Assembly: GCA_964019135.1 (NCBI GenBank)
Contig: OZ025255.1
Span: forward strand, 4,464,001 to 4,528,000
Length of the DNA: 64,000 nucleotides
Direction: 5' to 3'
From: Arenicola marina
Taxonomy: Eukaryota; Annelida; Polychaeta; Arenicolidae
Shown one piece after another: positions 25,180 to 40,310 of the stretch. The stretch's first letter is position 1, and every line of letters starts with the position of its first letter. Below the pieces are notes generated by a model. That model was not told the DNA's origin and searched no databases. It saw only the letters and a program-made list of their open reading frames with translations. Position numbers and translations under genes: made by a program.

Positions 25180-27355
25180 CAGACTACATGTACAATGTGT
25201 CACCGCTGTACAATGTGTCACCGCCCTGACGTCAGTACTACATGTACAAGGTGTCACCGCCCTGGCGTCAGTACTACATGTACAATGTGTCACCGCCCTG
25301 ACGTCAGTACTACATGTTCAATGTGTCACCGCCCTGACGTCAGTACTACATGTACAATGTGTCACCGCCCTGACGTCAGTACTGCATGTACAAGGTGTCA
25401 CCGCCTTGACGTCAGTACTACATGTACACTGTGTCACCGCCCTGACGTCAGTACTACATGTACACTGTGTCACCGCCCCGACGTCAGTACTACATGTACA
25501 CTGTGTCACCGCCCTGACGTCAGTACTACATGTACACTGTGTCACCGCCCTGACGTCAGTACTATATGTACACTGTGTCACCGCCCTGACGTCAGTACTA
25601 CATGTACACTGTGTCACCGCCCTGGCGTCAGTACTATATGTACACTGTGTCACCGCCCTGACGTCAGTACTACATGTACACTGTGTCACCGCCCTGACGT
25701 CAGTACTACATGTACACTGTGTCACCGCCCCGACGTCAGTACTACATGTACACTGTGTCACCGCCCTGACGTCAGTACTGCATGTACACTGTGTCACCGC
25801 CCTGACGTCAGTACTACATGTACAAGGTGTCACCGCCCTGACGTCAGTACTACATGTACAATGCGTCACCGCCCTGACGTCAGTACTACATTTACACTGT
25901 GTCACCGCCTTGACGTCAGTACAATATGTACAATGTGTCACCGCCCTGACGTCAGTACTACATGTACACTGTGTCACCGCCCTGACGTCAGTACTGCATG
26001 TACAACGTGTCACCGCCCCAACGTCAGTACTACATGTACAAGGTGTCACCGCCCTGTCGTCAGTACTACATGTACAAGCTGTCACCGCCCTGACGTCAGT
26101 ACTACATGTACACTGTGTCACCGCCCTGGCGTCAGTACTACATGTACAAGAAGTCACCGCCCTGACGTCAGTACTACATGTACACAGTGTCACCGCCCTG
26201 ACGTCAGTACTACATGTACACTGTGTCACCGCCCTGACGTCAGTACTACATGTACAAGTTGTCACCGACCTGACGTCAGTACTACATGTAAACTGTGTCA
26301 CCGCCTGACGTCAGTACTACATGTACACTGTGTCACCGCCCTGACGTCAGTACTACATGTACAATGTGTCACCGCCCTGGCGTCAGTACTGCATGTACAC
26401 TGTGTCACCGCTCTGACGTCAGTACTACATGTACACAGTGTCACCGCCCTGACGTCAGTACTACATGTACACTGTGTCACCGCCCTGGCGTCAGTACTAC
26501 ATGTACACTGTGTCACCGCCCTGACGTCAGTACTACATGTACAATGTGTCACCGCCCTGAGGTCAGTACTACATGTACAATGTGTCACCGCCCTGACGTC
26601 AGTACTACATGTACACTGTGTCACCGCCCTGACGTCAGTACTACATGTACAATGTGTCACCGCCCTGAGGTCAGTACTACATGTACAATGTGTCACCGCC
26701 CTGACGTCAGTACTACATGAACCATGTGTCACCGCCCTGGCGTCAGTACTGCATGTACACTGTGTCACCGCCCTGACGTCAGTACTACATGTACACAGTG
26801 TCACCGCCCTGACGTCAGTACTACATGTACACTGTGTCACCGCCCTGGCGTCAGTACTACATGTACACTGTGTCACCGCCCTGACGTCAGTACTACATGT
26901 ACAATGTGTCACCGCCCTGAGGTCAGTACTACATGTACAATGTGTCACCGCCCTGACGTCAGTACTACATGTACACTGTGTCACCGCCCTGACGTCAGTA
27001 CTACATGTACAAGTTGTCACCGACCTGACGTCAGTACTACATGTACACTGTGTCACCGCCCTGGCGTCAGTACTACATGTACACTGTGTCACCGCCCTGG
27101 CGTCAGTACTACATGTACAAGTTGTCACCGACCTGACGTCAGTACTACATGTACACTGTGTCACCGCCCTGACGTCAGTACTACATGTACACTGTGTCAC
27201 CGCCCTGGCGTCAGTACTACATGTACAAGTTGTCACCGACCTGACGTCAGTACTACATGTACACTGTGTCACCGCCCTGACGTCAGTACTACATGTACAC
27301 TGTGTCACAGCCCTGACGTCAGTACTACATGTACAATGTGTCACCGCCCTGACGT
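25180..27355. repeat. Higher-order block, family e (61 units)
   Basis: Type B joint. The family marker is a CATGTTCAATG unit near 25,316, shared with blocks at 40,311, 50,888, 52,561, 54,342, 57,994 and 62,474. It contains a one-base-short monomer (CCGCCTG) at 26,301 and a CATGAACCATG unit near 26,717. Repeated CTGAGGTCAG motifs occur after 26,550. The common tail is absent: it ends soon after a CACAGCCC unit. One marker cassette lies at 26,055. Confidence 0.88.
26301..26307. other. One-base-short monomer (CCGCCTG for CCGCCCTG)
   Basis: One C is missing from the CCC run, giving a 35-bp monomer. This site changes all reading frames away from a block joint. Confidence 0.9.
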
Positions 27356-29928
27356 CAGACTACATGTACAATGTGTCACCGCTGTACAATGTGTCACCGC
27401 CCTGACGTCAGTACTACATGTACAAGGTGTCACCGCCCTGGCGTCAGTACTACATGTACAATGTGTCACCGCCCTGACGTCAGTACTACATGTACAATGT
27501 GTCACCGCCCTGACGTCAGTACTACATGTACAATGTGTCACCGCCCTGACGTCAGTACTGCATGTACAAGGTGTCACCGCCTTGACGTCAGTACCACATG
27601 TACACTGTGTCACCGCCCTGACGTCAGTACTACATGTACACTGTGTCACCGCCCCGACGTCAGTACTACATGTACACTGTGTCACCGCCCTGACGTCAGT
27701 ACTACATGTACACTGTGTCACCGCCCTGACGTCAGTACTATATGTACACTGTGTCACCGCCCTGACGTCAGTACTACATGTACACTGTGTCACCGCCCTG
27801 ACGTCAGTACTATATGTACACTGTGTCACCGCCCTGACGTCAGTACTACATGTACACTGTGTCACCGCCCTGACGTCAGTACTACATGTACACTGTGTCA
27901 CCGCCCCGACGTCAGTACTACATGTACACTGTGTCACCGCCCTGACGTCAGTACTGCATGTACACTGTGTCACCGCCCTGACGTCAGTACTACATGTACA
28001 CTGTGTCACCGCCCCGACGTCAGTACTACATGTACACTGTGTCACCGCCCTGACGTCAGTACTGCATGTACAACGTGTCACCGCCCCAACGTCAGTACTA
28101 CATGTACAAGGTGTCACCGCCCTGTCGTCAGTACTACATGTACAAGCTGTCACCGCCCTGACGTCAGTACTACATGTACACTGTGTCACCGCCCTGGCGT
28201 CAGTACTACATGTACAAGAAGTCACCGCCCTGACGTCAGTACTACATGTACACAGTGTCACCGCCCTGACGTCAGTACTACATGTACAATGTGTCGCCGC
28301 CCTGACGTCAGTACTACATGTACACTGTGTCACCGCCCTGACGTCAGTACCACATGTACACTGTGTCACCGCCCTGACGTCAGTACTACATGTACAATGT
28401 GTCACCGCCCTGACGTCAGTACTACATGTACAATGTGTCACCGCCCTGACGTCAGTACTACATGTACACTGTGTCACCGCCCTGACGTCAGTACTACATG
28501 TACGATGTGCCACCGCCCTGACGTCAGTACTGCATGTACAACGTGTCACCGCCCCAACGTCAGTACTACATGTACAAGGTGTCACCGCCCTGTCGTCAGT
28601 ACTACATGTACAAGCTGTCACCGCCCTGACGTCAGTACTACATGTACACTGTGTCACCGCCCTGGCGTCAGTACTACATGTACAAGAAGTCACCGCCCTG
28701 ACGTCAGTACTACATGTACACAGTGTCACCGCCCTGACGTCAGTACTACATGTACAATGTGTCGCCGCCCTGACGTCAGTACTACATGTACACTGTGTCA
28801 CCGCCCTGACGTCAGTACCACATGTACACTGTGTCACCGCCCTGACGTCAGTACTACATGTACAATGTGTCACCGCCCTGACGTCAGTACTACATGTACA
28901 ATGTGTCACCGCCCTGACGTCAGTACTACATGTACACTGTGTCACCGCCCTGACGTCAGTACTACATGTACAATGTGCCACCGCCCTGACGTCAGTACTA
29001 CATGTACAATGTGTCACCGCCCTGACGTCAGTACTACATGTACATTGTGTCACCGCCCTGACGTCAGTACTACATGTACACTGTGTCACCGCCCTGACGT
29101 CAGTACTACATGTACAATGTGTCACCGCCCTGACGTCAGTACTACATGTACACTGTGTCACCGCCCTGACGTCAGTACTACATGCACAATGTGTCACCGC
29201 CCTGACGTCAGTACCACATGTACACTGTGTCACCGCCCTGACGTCAGTACTACATGTACACTGTGTCACCGCCCTGACGTCAGTACCACATGTACACTGT
29301 GTCACCGCCCTGACGTCAGTACTACATGTACAATGTGTCACCGCCCTGACGTCAGTACTACATGTACACTGTGTCACCGCCCTGACGTCAGTACTACATG
29401 TACACTGTGTCACCGCCCTGGCGTCAGTACTACATGTACAATGTGTCACCGCCCTGACGTCAGTACTACATGTACACTGTGTCACCGCCCTGACGTCAGT
29501 ACTACATGTACACTGTGTCACCGCCCTGACGTCAGTACTACATGTACACTGTGTCACCGCCCTGACGTCAGTACTACATGTACAAGGTGTCACCGCCCTG
29601 ACGTCAGTACTACATGTACAAGTTGTCACCGCCCTGACGTCAGTACTACATGTACACTGTGTCACCGCCCTGGCGTCAGTACTACATGTACACTGTGTCA
29701 CCGCCCTGACGTCAGTACTACATGTACAAGGTGTCACAGCCCTGACGTCAGTACTACATGTACACTGTGTCACCGCCCTGACGTCAGTACTAGATGTACA
29801 CTGTGTCACCGCCCTGACGTCAGTACTACATGTACACTGTGTCACCGCCCTGACGTCAGTACTACATGTACAAGTTGTCACCGACCTGACGTCAGTACTA
29901 CATGTACAAGGTGTCACCGCCCTGACGT
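27356..29928. repeat. Higher-order block, family f, containing the 15.1-kb duplication junction (72 units)
   Basis: Type B joint. The head resembles family e without the TTCAATG change, and has GTACCACATG near 27,591. Marker cassettes have TGTCGTCAG at 28,123 and 28,591, on either side of the duplication junction at about 28,512-28,530. Left of the junction the sequence pairs with 42,487-43,642. Right of it, it pairs with 13,381-14,797. Confidence 0.9.
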
Positions 29929-31511
29929 CAGACTACATGTACAATGTGTCACCGCTATGACGTCAGTACTACATGTACACTGTGTCACCGCCCTGGCGTC
30001 AGTACTACATGTACACTGTGTCACCGCCCTGACGTCAGTACTACATGTACAAGGTGTCACCGCCCTGACGTCAGTACTACATGTACAATGTGTCACCGCC
30101 CTGACGTCAGTACTACATGTACACTGTGTCACCGCCCTGACGTCAGTACTACATGTACAATGTGTCACCGCCCTGACGTCAGTACTACATGTACACTGTG
30201 TCACCGCCCTGACGTCAGTACTACATGTACACTGTATCACCACCCTGACGTCAGTACTACATGTACACTGTGTCACCGCCCTGACGTCAGTACTACATGT
30301 ACACTGTGTCACCGCCCTGACGTCAGTACTACATGTACACTGTGTCACCGCCCTGACGTCAGTACTACATGTACACTGTGTCACCGCCCTGGCGTCAGTA
30401 CTACATGTACACTGTGTCACCGCCCTGACGTCAGTACTACATGTACAAGGTGTCACCGCCCTGACGTCAGTACTACATGTACAAGGTGTCACCGCCCTGA
30501 CGTCAGTACTACATGTACACTGTGTCACCGCCCTGACGTCAGTACTACATGTACAATGTGTCACCGCCCTGACGTCAGTACTACATGTGCACTGTGTCAC
30601 CGCCCTGACGTCAGTACTACATGTACACTGTATCACCACCCTGACGTCAGTACTACATGTACACTGTGTCACCGCCCTGACGTCAGTACTACATGTACAA
30701 GTTGTCACCGACCTGACGTCAGTACTACATGTACACTGTGTCACCGCCCTGACGTCAGTACTACATGTACACTGTGTCACCGCCCTGACGTCAATACTAC
30801 ATGTACACTCTGTCACCGCCCTGACGTCAGTGCTACATGCACACTGTGTCACCGCCCCGACGTCAGTACTACATGTACACTGTGTCACCGCCCTGACGTC
30901 AGTACTACATGTACAATGTGTCACCGCCCTGACGTCAGTACTACATGTACACTGTGTCACCGCCCTGGCGTCAGTACTACATGTACACTGTGTCACCACC
31001 CTGACGTCAGTACTACATGTACACTGTGTCACCGCCCTGACGTCAGTACTACATGTACACTGTGTCACCGCCCTGGCGTCAGTACTACATGTACACTGTG
31101 TCACCGCCCTGGCGTCAGTACTACATGTACACTGTGTCACCGCCCTGACGTCAGTACTACATGTAGACTGTGTCACCGCCCTGGCGTCAGTACTACATGT
31201 ACACTGTGTCACCGCCCTGGCGTCAGTACTACATGTACACTGTGTCACCGCCCTGACGTCAGTACTACATGTACACTGTGTCACAGCCCTGACGTCAGTA
31301 CTACATGTACAATGTGTCACCGCCCTGACGTCAGTACTACATGTACACTGTGTCAAAGCCCTGGCGTCAGTACTACATGTACACTGTGTCACCGCCCTGA
31401 CGTCAGTACTACATGTACAAGGTGTCACCGCCCCGACGTCAGTACTACATGTGCAAGATGTCACCGCCCTGATGTCAGTACTACATGTACACTGTGTCAC
31501 CGCCCTGACGT
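29929..31511. repeat. Higher-order block, family a, third copy (44 units)
   Basis: It repeats the 14,798 block at an offset of 15,131 bp with the same length, joint type and tail. I noticed no base difference. Confidence 0.9.
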
Positions 31512-33976
31512 CAGACTACATGTACAATGTGTCACCGCTGTACAATGTGTCACCGCCCTGACGTCAGTACTACATGTACAAGGTGTCACCGCCCTGGCGT
31601 CAGTACTACATGTACAATGTGTCACCGCCCTGACGTCAGTGCTACATGTACAATGTGTCACCGCCCTGACGTCAGTACTACATGTACAATGTTTCACCGC
31701 CCTGACGTCAGTACTGCATGTACAAGGTGTCACCGCCTTGACGTCAGTACTACATGTACACTGTGTCACCGCCCTGACGTCAGTACTACATGTACACTGT
31801 GTCACCGCCCCGACGTCAGTACTACATGTACACTGTGTCACCGCCCTGACGTCAGTACTACATGTACACTGTGTCACCGCCCTGACGTCAGTACTATATG
31901 TACACTGTGTCACCGCCCTGACGTCAGTACTACATGTACACTGTGTCACCGCCCTGACGTCAGTACTATATGTACACTGTGTCACCGCCCTGACGTCAGT
32001 ACTACATGTACACTGTGTCACCGCCCTGACGTCAGTACTACATGTACACTGTGTCACCGCCCCGACGTCAGTACTACATGTACACTGTGTCACCGCCCTG
32101 ACGTCAGTACTGCATGTACACTGTGTCACCGCCCTGACGTCAGTACTACATGTACACTGTGTCACCGCCCCGACGTCAGTACTACATGTACACTGTGTCA
32201 CCGCCCTGACGTCAGTACTGCATGTACAACGTGTCACCGCCCCAACGTCAGTACTACATGTACAAGGTGTCACCGCCCTGTCGTCAGTACTACATGTACA
32301 AGCTGTCACCGCCCTGACGTCAGTACTACATGTACAAGAAGTCACCGCCCTGACGTCAGTACTGCATGTACACAGTGTCACCGCCCTGACGTCAGTACCA
32401 CATGTACACTGTGTCACCGCCCTGAAGTCAGTACTACATGTACAATGTGTCACCGCCCTGACGTCAGTACTACATGTACAATGTGCCACCGCCCTGACGT
32501 CAGTACTACATGTACACTGTGTCACCGCCCCGACGTCAGTACTACATGTACACTGTGTCACCGCCCTGACGTCAGTACTGCATGTACACTGTGTCACCGC
32601 CCTGACGTCAGTACTACATGTACACTGTGTCACCGCCCCGACGTCAGTACTACATGTACACTGTGTCACCGCCCTGACGTCAGTACTGCATATACAACGT
32701 GTCACCGCCCCAACGTCAGTACTACATGTACAAGGTGTCACCGCCCTGTCGTCAGTACTACATGTACAAGCTGTCACCGCCCTGACGTCAGTACTACATG
32801 TACAAGAAGTCACCGCCCTGACGTCAGTACTACATGTACACAGTGTCACCGCCCTGACGTCAGTACCACATGTACACTGTGTCACCGCCCTGAAGTCAGT
32901 ACTACATGTACAATGTGTCACCGCCCTGACGTCAGTACTACATGTACAATGTGTCACCGCCCTGACGTCAGTACTACATGTACAATGTGCCACCGCCCTG
33001 ACGTCAGTACTACATGTACAATGTGTCACCGCCCTGACGTCAGTACTACATGTACATTGTGTCACCGCCCTGACGTCAGTACTACATGTACACTGTGTCA
33101 CCGCCCTGACGTCAGTACTACATGTACAATGTGTCACCGCCCTGACGTCAGTACTACATGTACACTGTGTCACCGCCCTGACGTCAGTACTACATGTACA
33201 ATGTGTCACCGCCCTGACGTCAGTACCACATGTACACTGTGTCACCGCCCTGACGTCAGTGCTACATGTACAATGTGTCACCGCCCTGACGTCAGTACTA
33301 CATGTACACTGTGTCACCGCCCTGACGTCAGTACTACATGTACAATGTGTCACCGCCCTGACGTCAGTACTACATGTACACTGTGTCACCGCCCTGACGT
33401 CAGTACTACATGTACACTGTGTCACCGCCCTGACGTCAGTACTACATGTACACTGTGTCACCGCCCTGACGTCAGTACTACATGTACAAGTTGTCACCGA
33501 CCTGACGTCAGTACTACATGTACACTGTGTCACCGCCCTGGCGTCAGTACTACATGTACACTGTGTCACCGCCCTGACGTCAGTACTACATGTACACTGT
33601 GTCACCGCCCTGGCGTCAGTACTACATGTACAAGTTGTCACCGACCTGACGTCAGTACTACATGTACACTGTGTCACCGCCCTGGCGTCAGTACTACATG
33701 TACACTGTGTCACCGCCCTGACGTCAGTACTACATGTACACTGTGTCACAGCCCTGACGTCAGTACTACATGTACAATGTGTCACCGCCCTGACGTCAGT
33801 ACTACATGTACACTGTGTCAAAGCCCTGGCGTCAGTACTACATGTACACTGTGTCACCGCCCTGACGTCAGTACTACATGTACAAGGTGTCACCGCCCCG
33901 ACGTCAGTACTACATGTGCAAGATGTCACCGCCCTGATGTCAGTACTACATGTACACTGTGTCACCGCCCTGACGT
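31512..33976. repeat. Higher-order block, family b, third copy (69 units)
   Basis: It repeats the 16,381 block at offset 15,131, including the CATATACAACG variant. Cassette units lie at 32,279 and 32,747. Confidence 0.9.
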
Positions 33977-35739
33977 CAGACTACATGTACAATGTGTCAC
34001 CGCTATGACGTCAGTACTACATGTACAATGTGTCACCGCCCTGACGTCAGTACTACATGTACACTGTGTCACCGGCCTGGCGTCAGTACTACATGTACAA
34101 TGTGTCACCGCCCTGACGTCAGTACTACATGTACAATGTGTCACCGCCCTGACGTCAGTACTACATGTACAATGTGTCACCGCCCTGACGTCAGTACTGC
34201 ATGTACAAGGTGTCACCGCCTTGACGTCAGTACTACATGTACACTGTGTCACCGCCCTGACGTCAGTACTACATGTACACTGTGTCACCGCCCCGACGTC
34301 AGTACTACATGTACACTGTGTCACCGCCCTGACGTCAGTACTACATGTACTCTGTGTCACCGCCCTGACGTCAGTACTATATGTACACTGTGTCACCGCC
34401 CTGACGTCAGTACTACATGTACACTGTGTCACCGCCCTGACGTCAGTACTATATGTACACTGTGTCACCGCCCTGACGTCAGTACTAAATGTACACTGTG
34501 TCACCGCCCTGACGTCAGTACTACATGTACACTGTGTCACCGCCCCGACGTCAGTACTACATGTACACTGTGTCACCGCCCTGACGTCAGTACTACATGT
34601 ACACTGTGTCACCGCCCTGACGTCAGTACTACATGTACAATGTGTCACCGCCCTGACGTCAGTACTACATGTACACTGTGTCACCGCCCTGACGTCAGTA
34701 CTACATGTAAAATGTGTCACCGCCCTGACGTCAGTACTACATGTACACTGTGTCACCGCCCTGACGTCAGTACTACATGTACACTGTGTCACCGCCCTGA
34801 CGTCAGTACTACATGTACACTGTGTCACCGCCCTGACGTCAGTACTACATGTACAAGTTGTCACCGACCTGACGTCAGTACTACATGTACACTGTGTCAC
34901 CACCCTGACGTCAGTACTACATGTACACTGTGTCACCGCCTGGACGTCAGTACTACATGAACACTGTGTCACCGCCCTGGCGTCAGTACTACATGTACAA
35001 TGTGTCACCGCCCTGGCGTCAGTACTACATGTACACTGTGTCACCGCCCTGGCGTCAGTACTACATGTACACTGTGTCACCGCCCTGACGTCAGTACTAC
35101 ATGTACACTGTGTCACCGCCCTGACGTCAGTACTACATGTACACTGTGTCACCGCCCTGGCGTCAGTGCTACATGTACACTGTGTCACCGCCCTGGCGTC
35201 AGTACTACATGTACAAGTTGTCACCGACCTGACGTCAGTACTACATGTACACTGTGTCACCGCCCTGGCGTCAGTACTACATGTACACTGTGTCACCGCC
35301 CTGGCGTCAGTACTACATGTACACTGTGTCACCGCCCTGGCGTCAGTACTACATGTACAAGTTGTCACCGACCTGACGTCAGTACTACATGTACACTGTG
35401 TCACCGCCCTGGCGTCAGTACTACATGTACACTGTGTCACCGCCCTGGCGTCAGTACTACATGTACACTGTGTCACCGCCCTGACGTCAGTACTACATGT
35501 ACACTGTGTCACAGCCCTGACGTCAGTACTACATGTACAATGTGTCACCGCCCTGACGTCAGTACTACATGTACACTGTGTCAAAGCCCTGGCGTCAGTA
35601 CTACATGTACACTGTGTCACCGCCCTGACGTCAGTACTACATGTACAAGGTGTCACCGCCCCGACGTCAGTACTACATGTGCAAGATGTCACCGCCCCGA
35701 TGTCAGCACTACATGTACACTGTGTCACCGCCCTGACGT
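33977..35739. repeat. Higher-order block, family c, short form, second copy (49 units)
   Basis: It repeats the 18,846 block at offset 15,131, sharing the seven-unit shortening, the TACTAAATG unit and the tail variants. Confidence 0.9.
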
Positions 35740-38700
35740 CAGACTACATGTACAATGTGTCACCGCTATGACGTCAGTACTACATGTACAATGTGTCACC
35801 GCCCTGACGTCAGTACTACATGTACAAGGTGTCACCGCCCTGGCGTCAGTACTACATGTACAATGTGTCACCGCCCTGACGTCAGTACTACATGTACAAT
35901 GTGTCACCGCCCTGACGTCAGTACTACATGTACAATGTGTCACCGCCCTGACGTCATTACTGCATGTACAAGGTGTCACCGCCTTGACGTCAGTACTACA
36001 TGTACACTGTGTCACCGCCCTGACGTCAGTACTACATGTACACTGTGTCACCGCCCCGACGTCAGTATTACATGTACACTGTGTCACCGCCCTGACGTCA
36101 GTACTACATGTACACTGTGTCACCGCCCTGACGTCAGTACTATATGTACACTGTGTCACCGCCCTGACGTCAGTACTACATGTACATTGTGTCACCGCCC
36201 TGACGTCAGTACTATATGTACACTGTGTCACCGCCCTGACGTCAGTACTACATGTACACTGTGTCACCGCCCTGACGTCAGTACTACATGTACACTGTGT
36301 CACCGCCCCGATGTCAGTACTACATGTACACTGTGTCACCGCCCTGACGTCAGTACTGCATGTACACTGTGTCACCGCCCTGACGTCAGTACTACATGTA
36401 CACTGTGTCACCGCCCCGACGTCAGTATTACATGTACACTGTGTCACCGCCCTGACGTCAGTACTACATGTACACTGTGTCAACGCCCTGACGTCAGTAC
36501 TACATGTACACTGTGTCACCGCCCTGACGTCAGTACTACATGTACAATGTGTCACCGCCCTGACGTCAGTACTATATGCACACTGTGTCACCGCCCTGAC
36601 GTCAGTACTACATGTACACTGTGTCACCGCCCTGACGTCAGTACTACATGTACACTGTGTCACCGCCCTGACGTCAGTACTACATGTACACTGTGTCACC
36701 GCCCTGACGTCAGTACTACATGTACAATGTGTCACCGCCCTGATGTCAGTACTGCATGTACACTGTGTCACCGCCCTGATGTCAGTACTACATGTACTCT
36801 GTGTCACCGCCCTGACGTCAGTACTGTATGTACACTCTGTCACCGCCCTGACGTCAGTACTACATGTACAAGGTGTCACCGCCCTGACGTCAGTACTACA
36901 TGTACAATGCGTCACCGCCCTGATGTCAGTACTACATTTACACTGTGTCACCGCCTTGACGTCAGTACAATATGTACAATGTGTCACCGCCCTGACGTCA
37001 GTACTACATGTACACTGTGTCACCGCCCTGACGTCAGTACTGCATGTACAACGTGTCACCGCCCCAACGTCAGTACTACATGTACACTGTGTCACCGCCC
37101 TGGCGTCAGTACTACATGTACAAGAAGTCACCGCCCTGACGTCAGTACTACATGTACACAGTGTCACCGCCCTGACGTCAGTACTACATGTACAATGTGT
37201 CGCCGCCCTGACGTCAGTACTACATGTACACTGTGTCACCGCCCTGACGTCAGTACCACATGTACACTGTGTCACCGCCCTGACGTCAGTACTACATGTA
37301 CAATGTGTCACCGCCCTGACGTCAGTACTACATGTACAATGTGCCACCGCCCTGACGTCAGTACTACATGTACACTGTGTCACCGCCCTGACGTCAGTAC
37401 TACATGTACAATGTGCCACCGCCCTGACGTCAGTACTACATGTACAATGTGTCACCCTCCTGACGTCAGTACTACATGTACATTGTGTCACCGCCCTGAC
37501 GTCAGTACTACATGTACACTGTGTCACCGCCCTGACGTCAGTACTACATGTAAAATGTGTCACCGCCCTGACGTCAGTACTACATGTACACTGTGTCACC
37601 GCCCTGACGTCAGTACTACATGTACAAGGTGTCACCGCCCTGACGTCAGTACTACATGTACACTGTGTCACCGCCCTGACGTCAGTACTGCATGTACACT
37701 GTGTCACTGCCCTGACGTCAGTACTACATGTACACTGTGTCACCGCCCTGACGTCAGTACTACATGTACAATGTGTCACCGCCCTGACGTCAGTACTACA
37801 TTTACACTGTGTCACCGCCTTGACGTCAGTACAATATGTACAATGTGTCACCGCCCTGACGTCAGTACTACATGTACACTGTGTCACCGCCCTGGCGTCA
37901 GTACTACATGTACAAGAAGTCACCGCCCTGACGTCAGTACTACATGTACACAGTGTCACCGCCCTGACGTCAGTACTACATGTACAATGTGTCGCCGCCC
38001 TGACGTCAGTACTACATGTACACTGTGTCACCGCCCTGACGTCAGTACCACATGTACACTGTGTCACCGCCCTGACGTCAGTACTACATGTACAATGTGT
38101 CACCGCCCTGACGTCAGTACTACATGTACAATGTGTCACCGCCCTGACGTCAGTACTACATGTACACTGTGTCACCGCCCTGACGTCAGTACTACATGTA
38201 CAATGTGCCACCGCCCTGACGTCAGTACTACATGTACAATGTGTCACCGCCCTGACGTCAGTACTACATGTACATTGTGTCACCGCCCTGACGTCAGTAC
38301 TACATGTACACTGTGTCACCGCCCTGACGTCAGTACTACATGTACAATGTGTCACCGCCCTGACGTCAGTACTACATGTACACTGTGTCACCGCCCTGAC
38401 GTCAGTACTACATGTACAATGTGTCACCGCCCTGACGTCAGTACCACATGTACAATGTGTCAGCGCCCTGACGTCAGTACTACATGTACAATGTGTCACC
38501 GCCCTGACGTCAGTACTACATGTACACTGTGTCACCGCCCTGACGTCAGTACTACATGTACAATGTGTCACCGCCCTGACGTCAGTACTACATGTACACT
38601 GTGTCACCGCCCTGACGTCAGTACTACATGTACACTGTGTCACCGCCCTGACGTCAGTACTACATGTACACTGTGTCACCGCCCTGACGTCAGTACTACA

Positions 38701-40310
38701 TGTACAAGGTGTCACCGCCCTGACGTCAGTACTACATGTACACTGTGTCACCGCCTTGACGTCAGTACTACATGTACACTGTGTCACCGCCCTGACGTCA
38801 GTACTACATGTACAAGTTGTCACCGACCTGACGTCAGTACTACATGTACACTGTGTCACCGCCCTGACGTCAGTACTACATGTACAAGGTGTCACCGCCC
38901 TGACGTCAGTACTACATGTACACTGTGTCACCGCCCTGACGTCAGTACTACATGTACAATGTGTCACCGCCCTGACGTCAGTACTACATGTACACTGTGT
39001 CACCGCCCTGACGTCAGTACTACATGTACACTGTGTCACCGCCCTGACGTCAGTACTACATGTACAATGTGTCACCGCCCTGGCGTCAGTACTGCATGTA
39101 CACTGTGTCACCGCCCTGACGTCAGTACTACATGTACACAGTGTCACCGCCCTGACGTCAGTACTACATGTACACTGTGTCACCGCCCTGGCGTCAGTAC
39201 TACATGTACACTGTGTCACCGCCCTGACGTCAGTACTACATGTACAATGTGTCACCGCCCTGAGGTCAGTACTACATGTACAATGTGTCACCGCCCTGAC
39301 GTCAGTACTACATGCACACTGTGTCACCGCCCTGACGTCAGTACTACATGTACAATGTGTCACCGCCCTGAGGTCAGTACTACATGTACAATGTGTCACC
39401 GCCCTGACGTCAGTACTACATGTACAATGTGTCACCGCCCTGGCGTCAGTACTGCATGTACACTGTGTCACCGCCCTGACGTCAGTACTACATGTACGCA
39501 GTGTCACCGCCCTGACGTCAGTACTACATGTACACTGTGTCACCGCCCTGGCGTCAGTACTACATGTACACTGTGTCACCGCCCTGACGTCAGTACTACA
39601 TGTACAATGTGTCACCGCCCTGAGGTCAGTACTACATGTACAATGTGTCACCGCCCTGACGTCAGTACTACATGTACACTGTGTCACCGCCCTGACGTCA
39701 GTACTACATGTACAAGTTGTCACCGACCTGACGTCAGTACTACATGTACACTGTGTCACCGCCCTGGCGTCAGTACTACATGTACACTGTGTCACCGCCC
39801 TGGCGTCAGTACTACATGTACAAGTTGTCACCGACCTGACGTCAGTACTACATGTACACTGTGTCACCGCCCTGACGTCAGTACTACATGTACACTGTAT
39901 CACCGCCCTGGCGTCAGTACTACATGTACAAGTTGTCACCGACCTGACGTCAGTACTACATGTACACTGTGTCACCGCCCTGGCGTCAGTACTACATGTA
40001 CACTGTGTCACCGCCCTGGCGTCAGTACTACATGTACACTGTGTCACCGCCCTGACGTCAGTACTACATGTAAACTGTGTCACAGCCCTGACGTCAGTAC
40101 TACATGTACAATGTGTCACCGCCCTGACGTCAGTACTACATGTACACTGTGTCAAAGCCCTGGCGTCAGTACTACATGTACACTGTGTCACCGCCCTGAC
40201 GTCAGTACTACATGTACAAGGTGTCACCGCCCCGACGTCAGTACTACATGTGCAAGATGTCACCGCCCTGGTGTCAGTACTACATGTACACTGTGTCACC
40301 GCCCTGACGT
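35740..40310. repeat. Higher-order block, family d, long form, second copy (127 units)
   Basis: It repeats the 20,609 block at offset 15,131. Base 37,011 is T where the twin has C at 21,880, the only difference I noticed between the two 15.1-kb copies. Confidence 0.9.

Larger units (their letters stand above)
13381..28511. repeat. 15,131-bp tandem segmental duplication, copy 1
   Basis: All joints and private variants from about 13,381 to 28,511 recur exactly 15,131 bp further right. Checked examples are joints 14,798/29,929 and 27,356/42,487, cassette units 13,460/28,591 and 26,055/41,186, and TACGATG 28,501/43,632. The left border is where 13,371-13,380 stops matching 28,502-28,511. It spans the end of a mosaic block, blocks a to e, and the first half of f. 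Confidence 0.93.
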
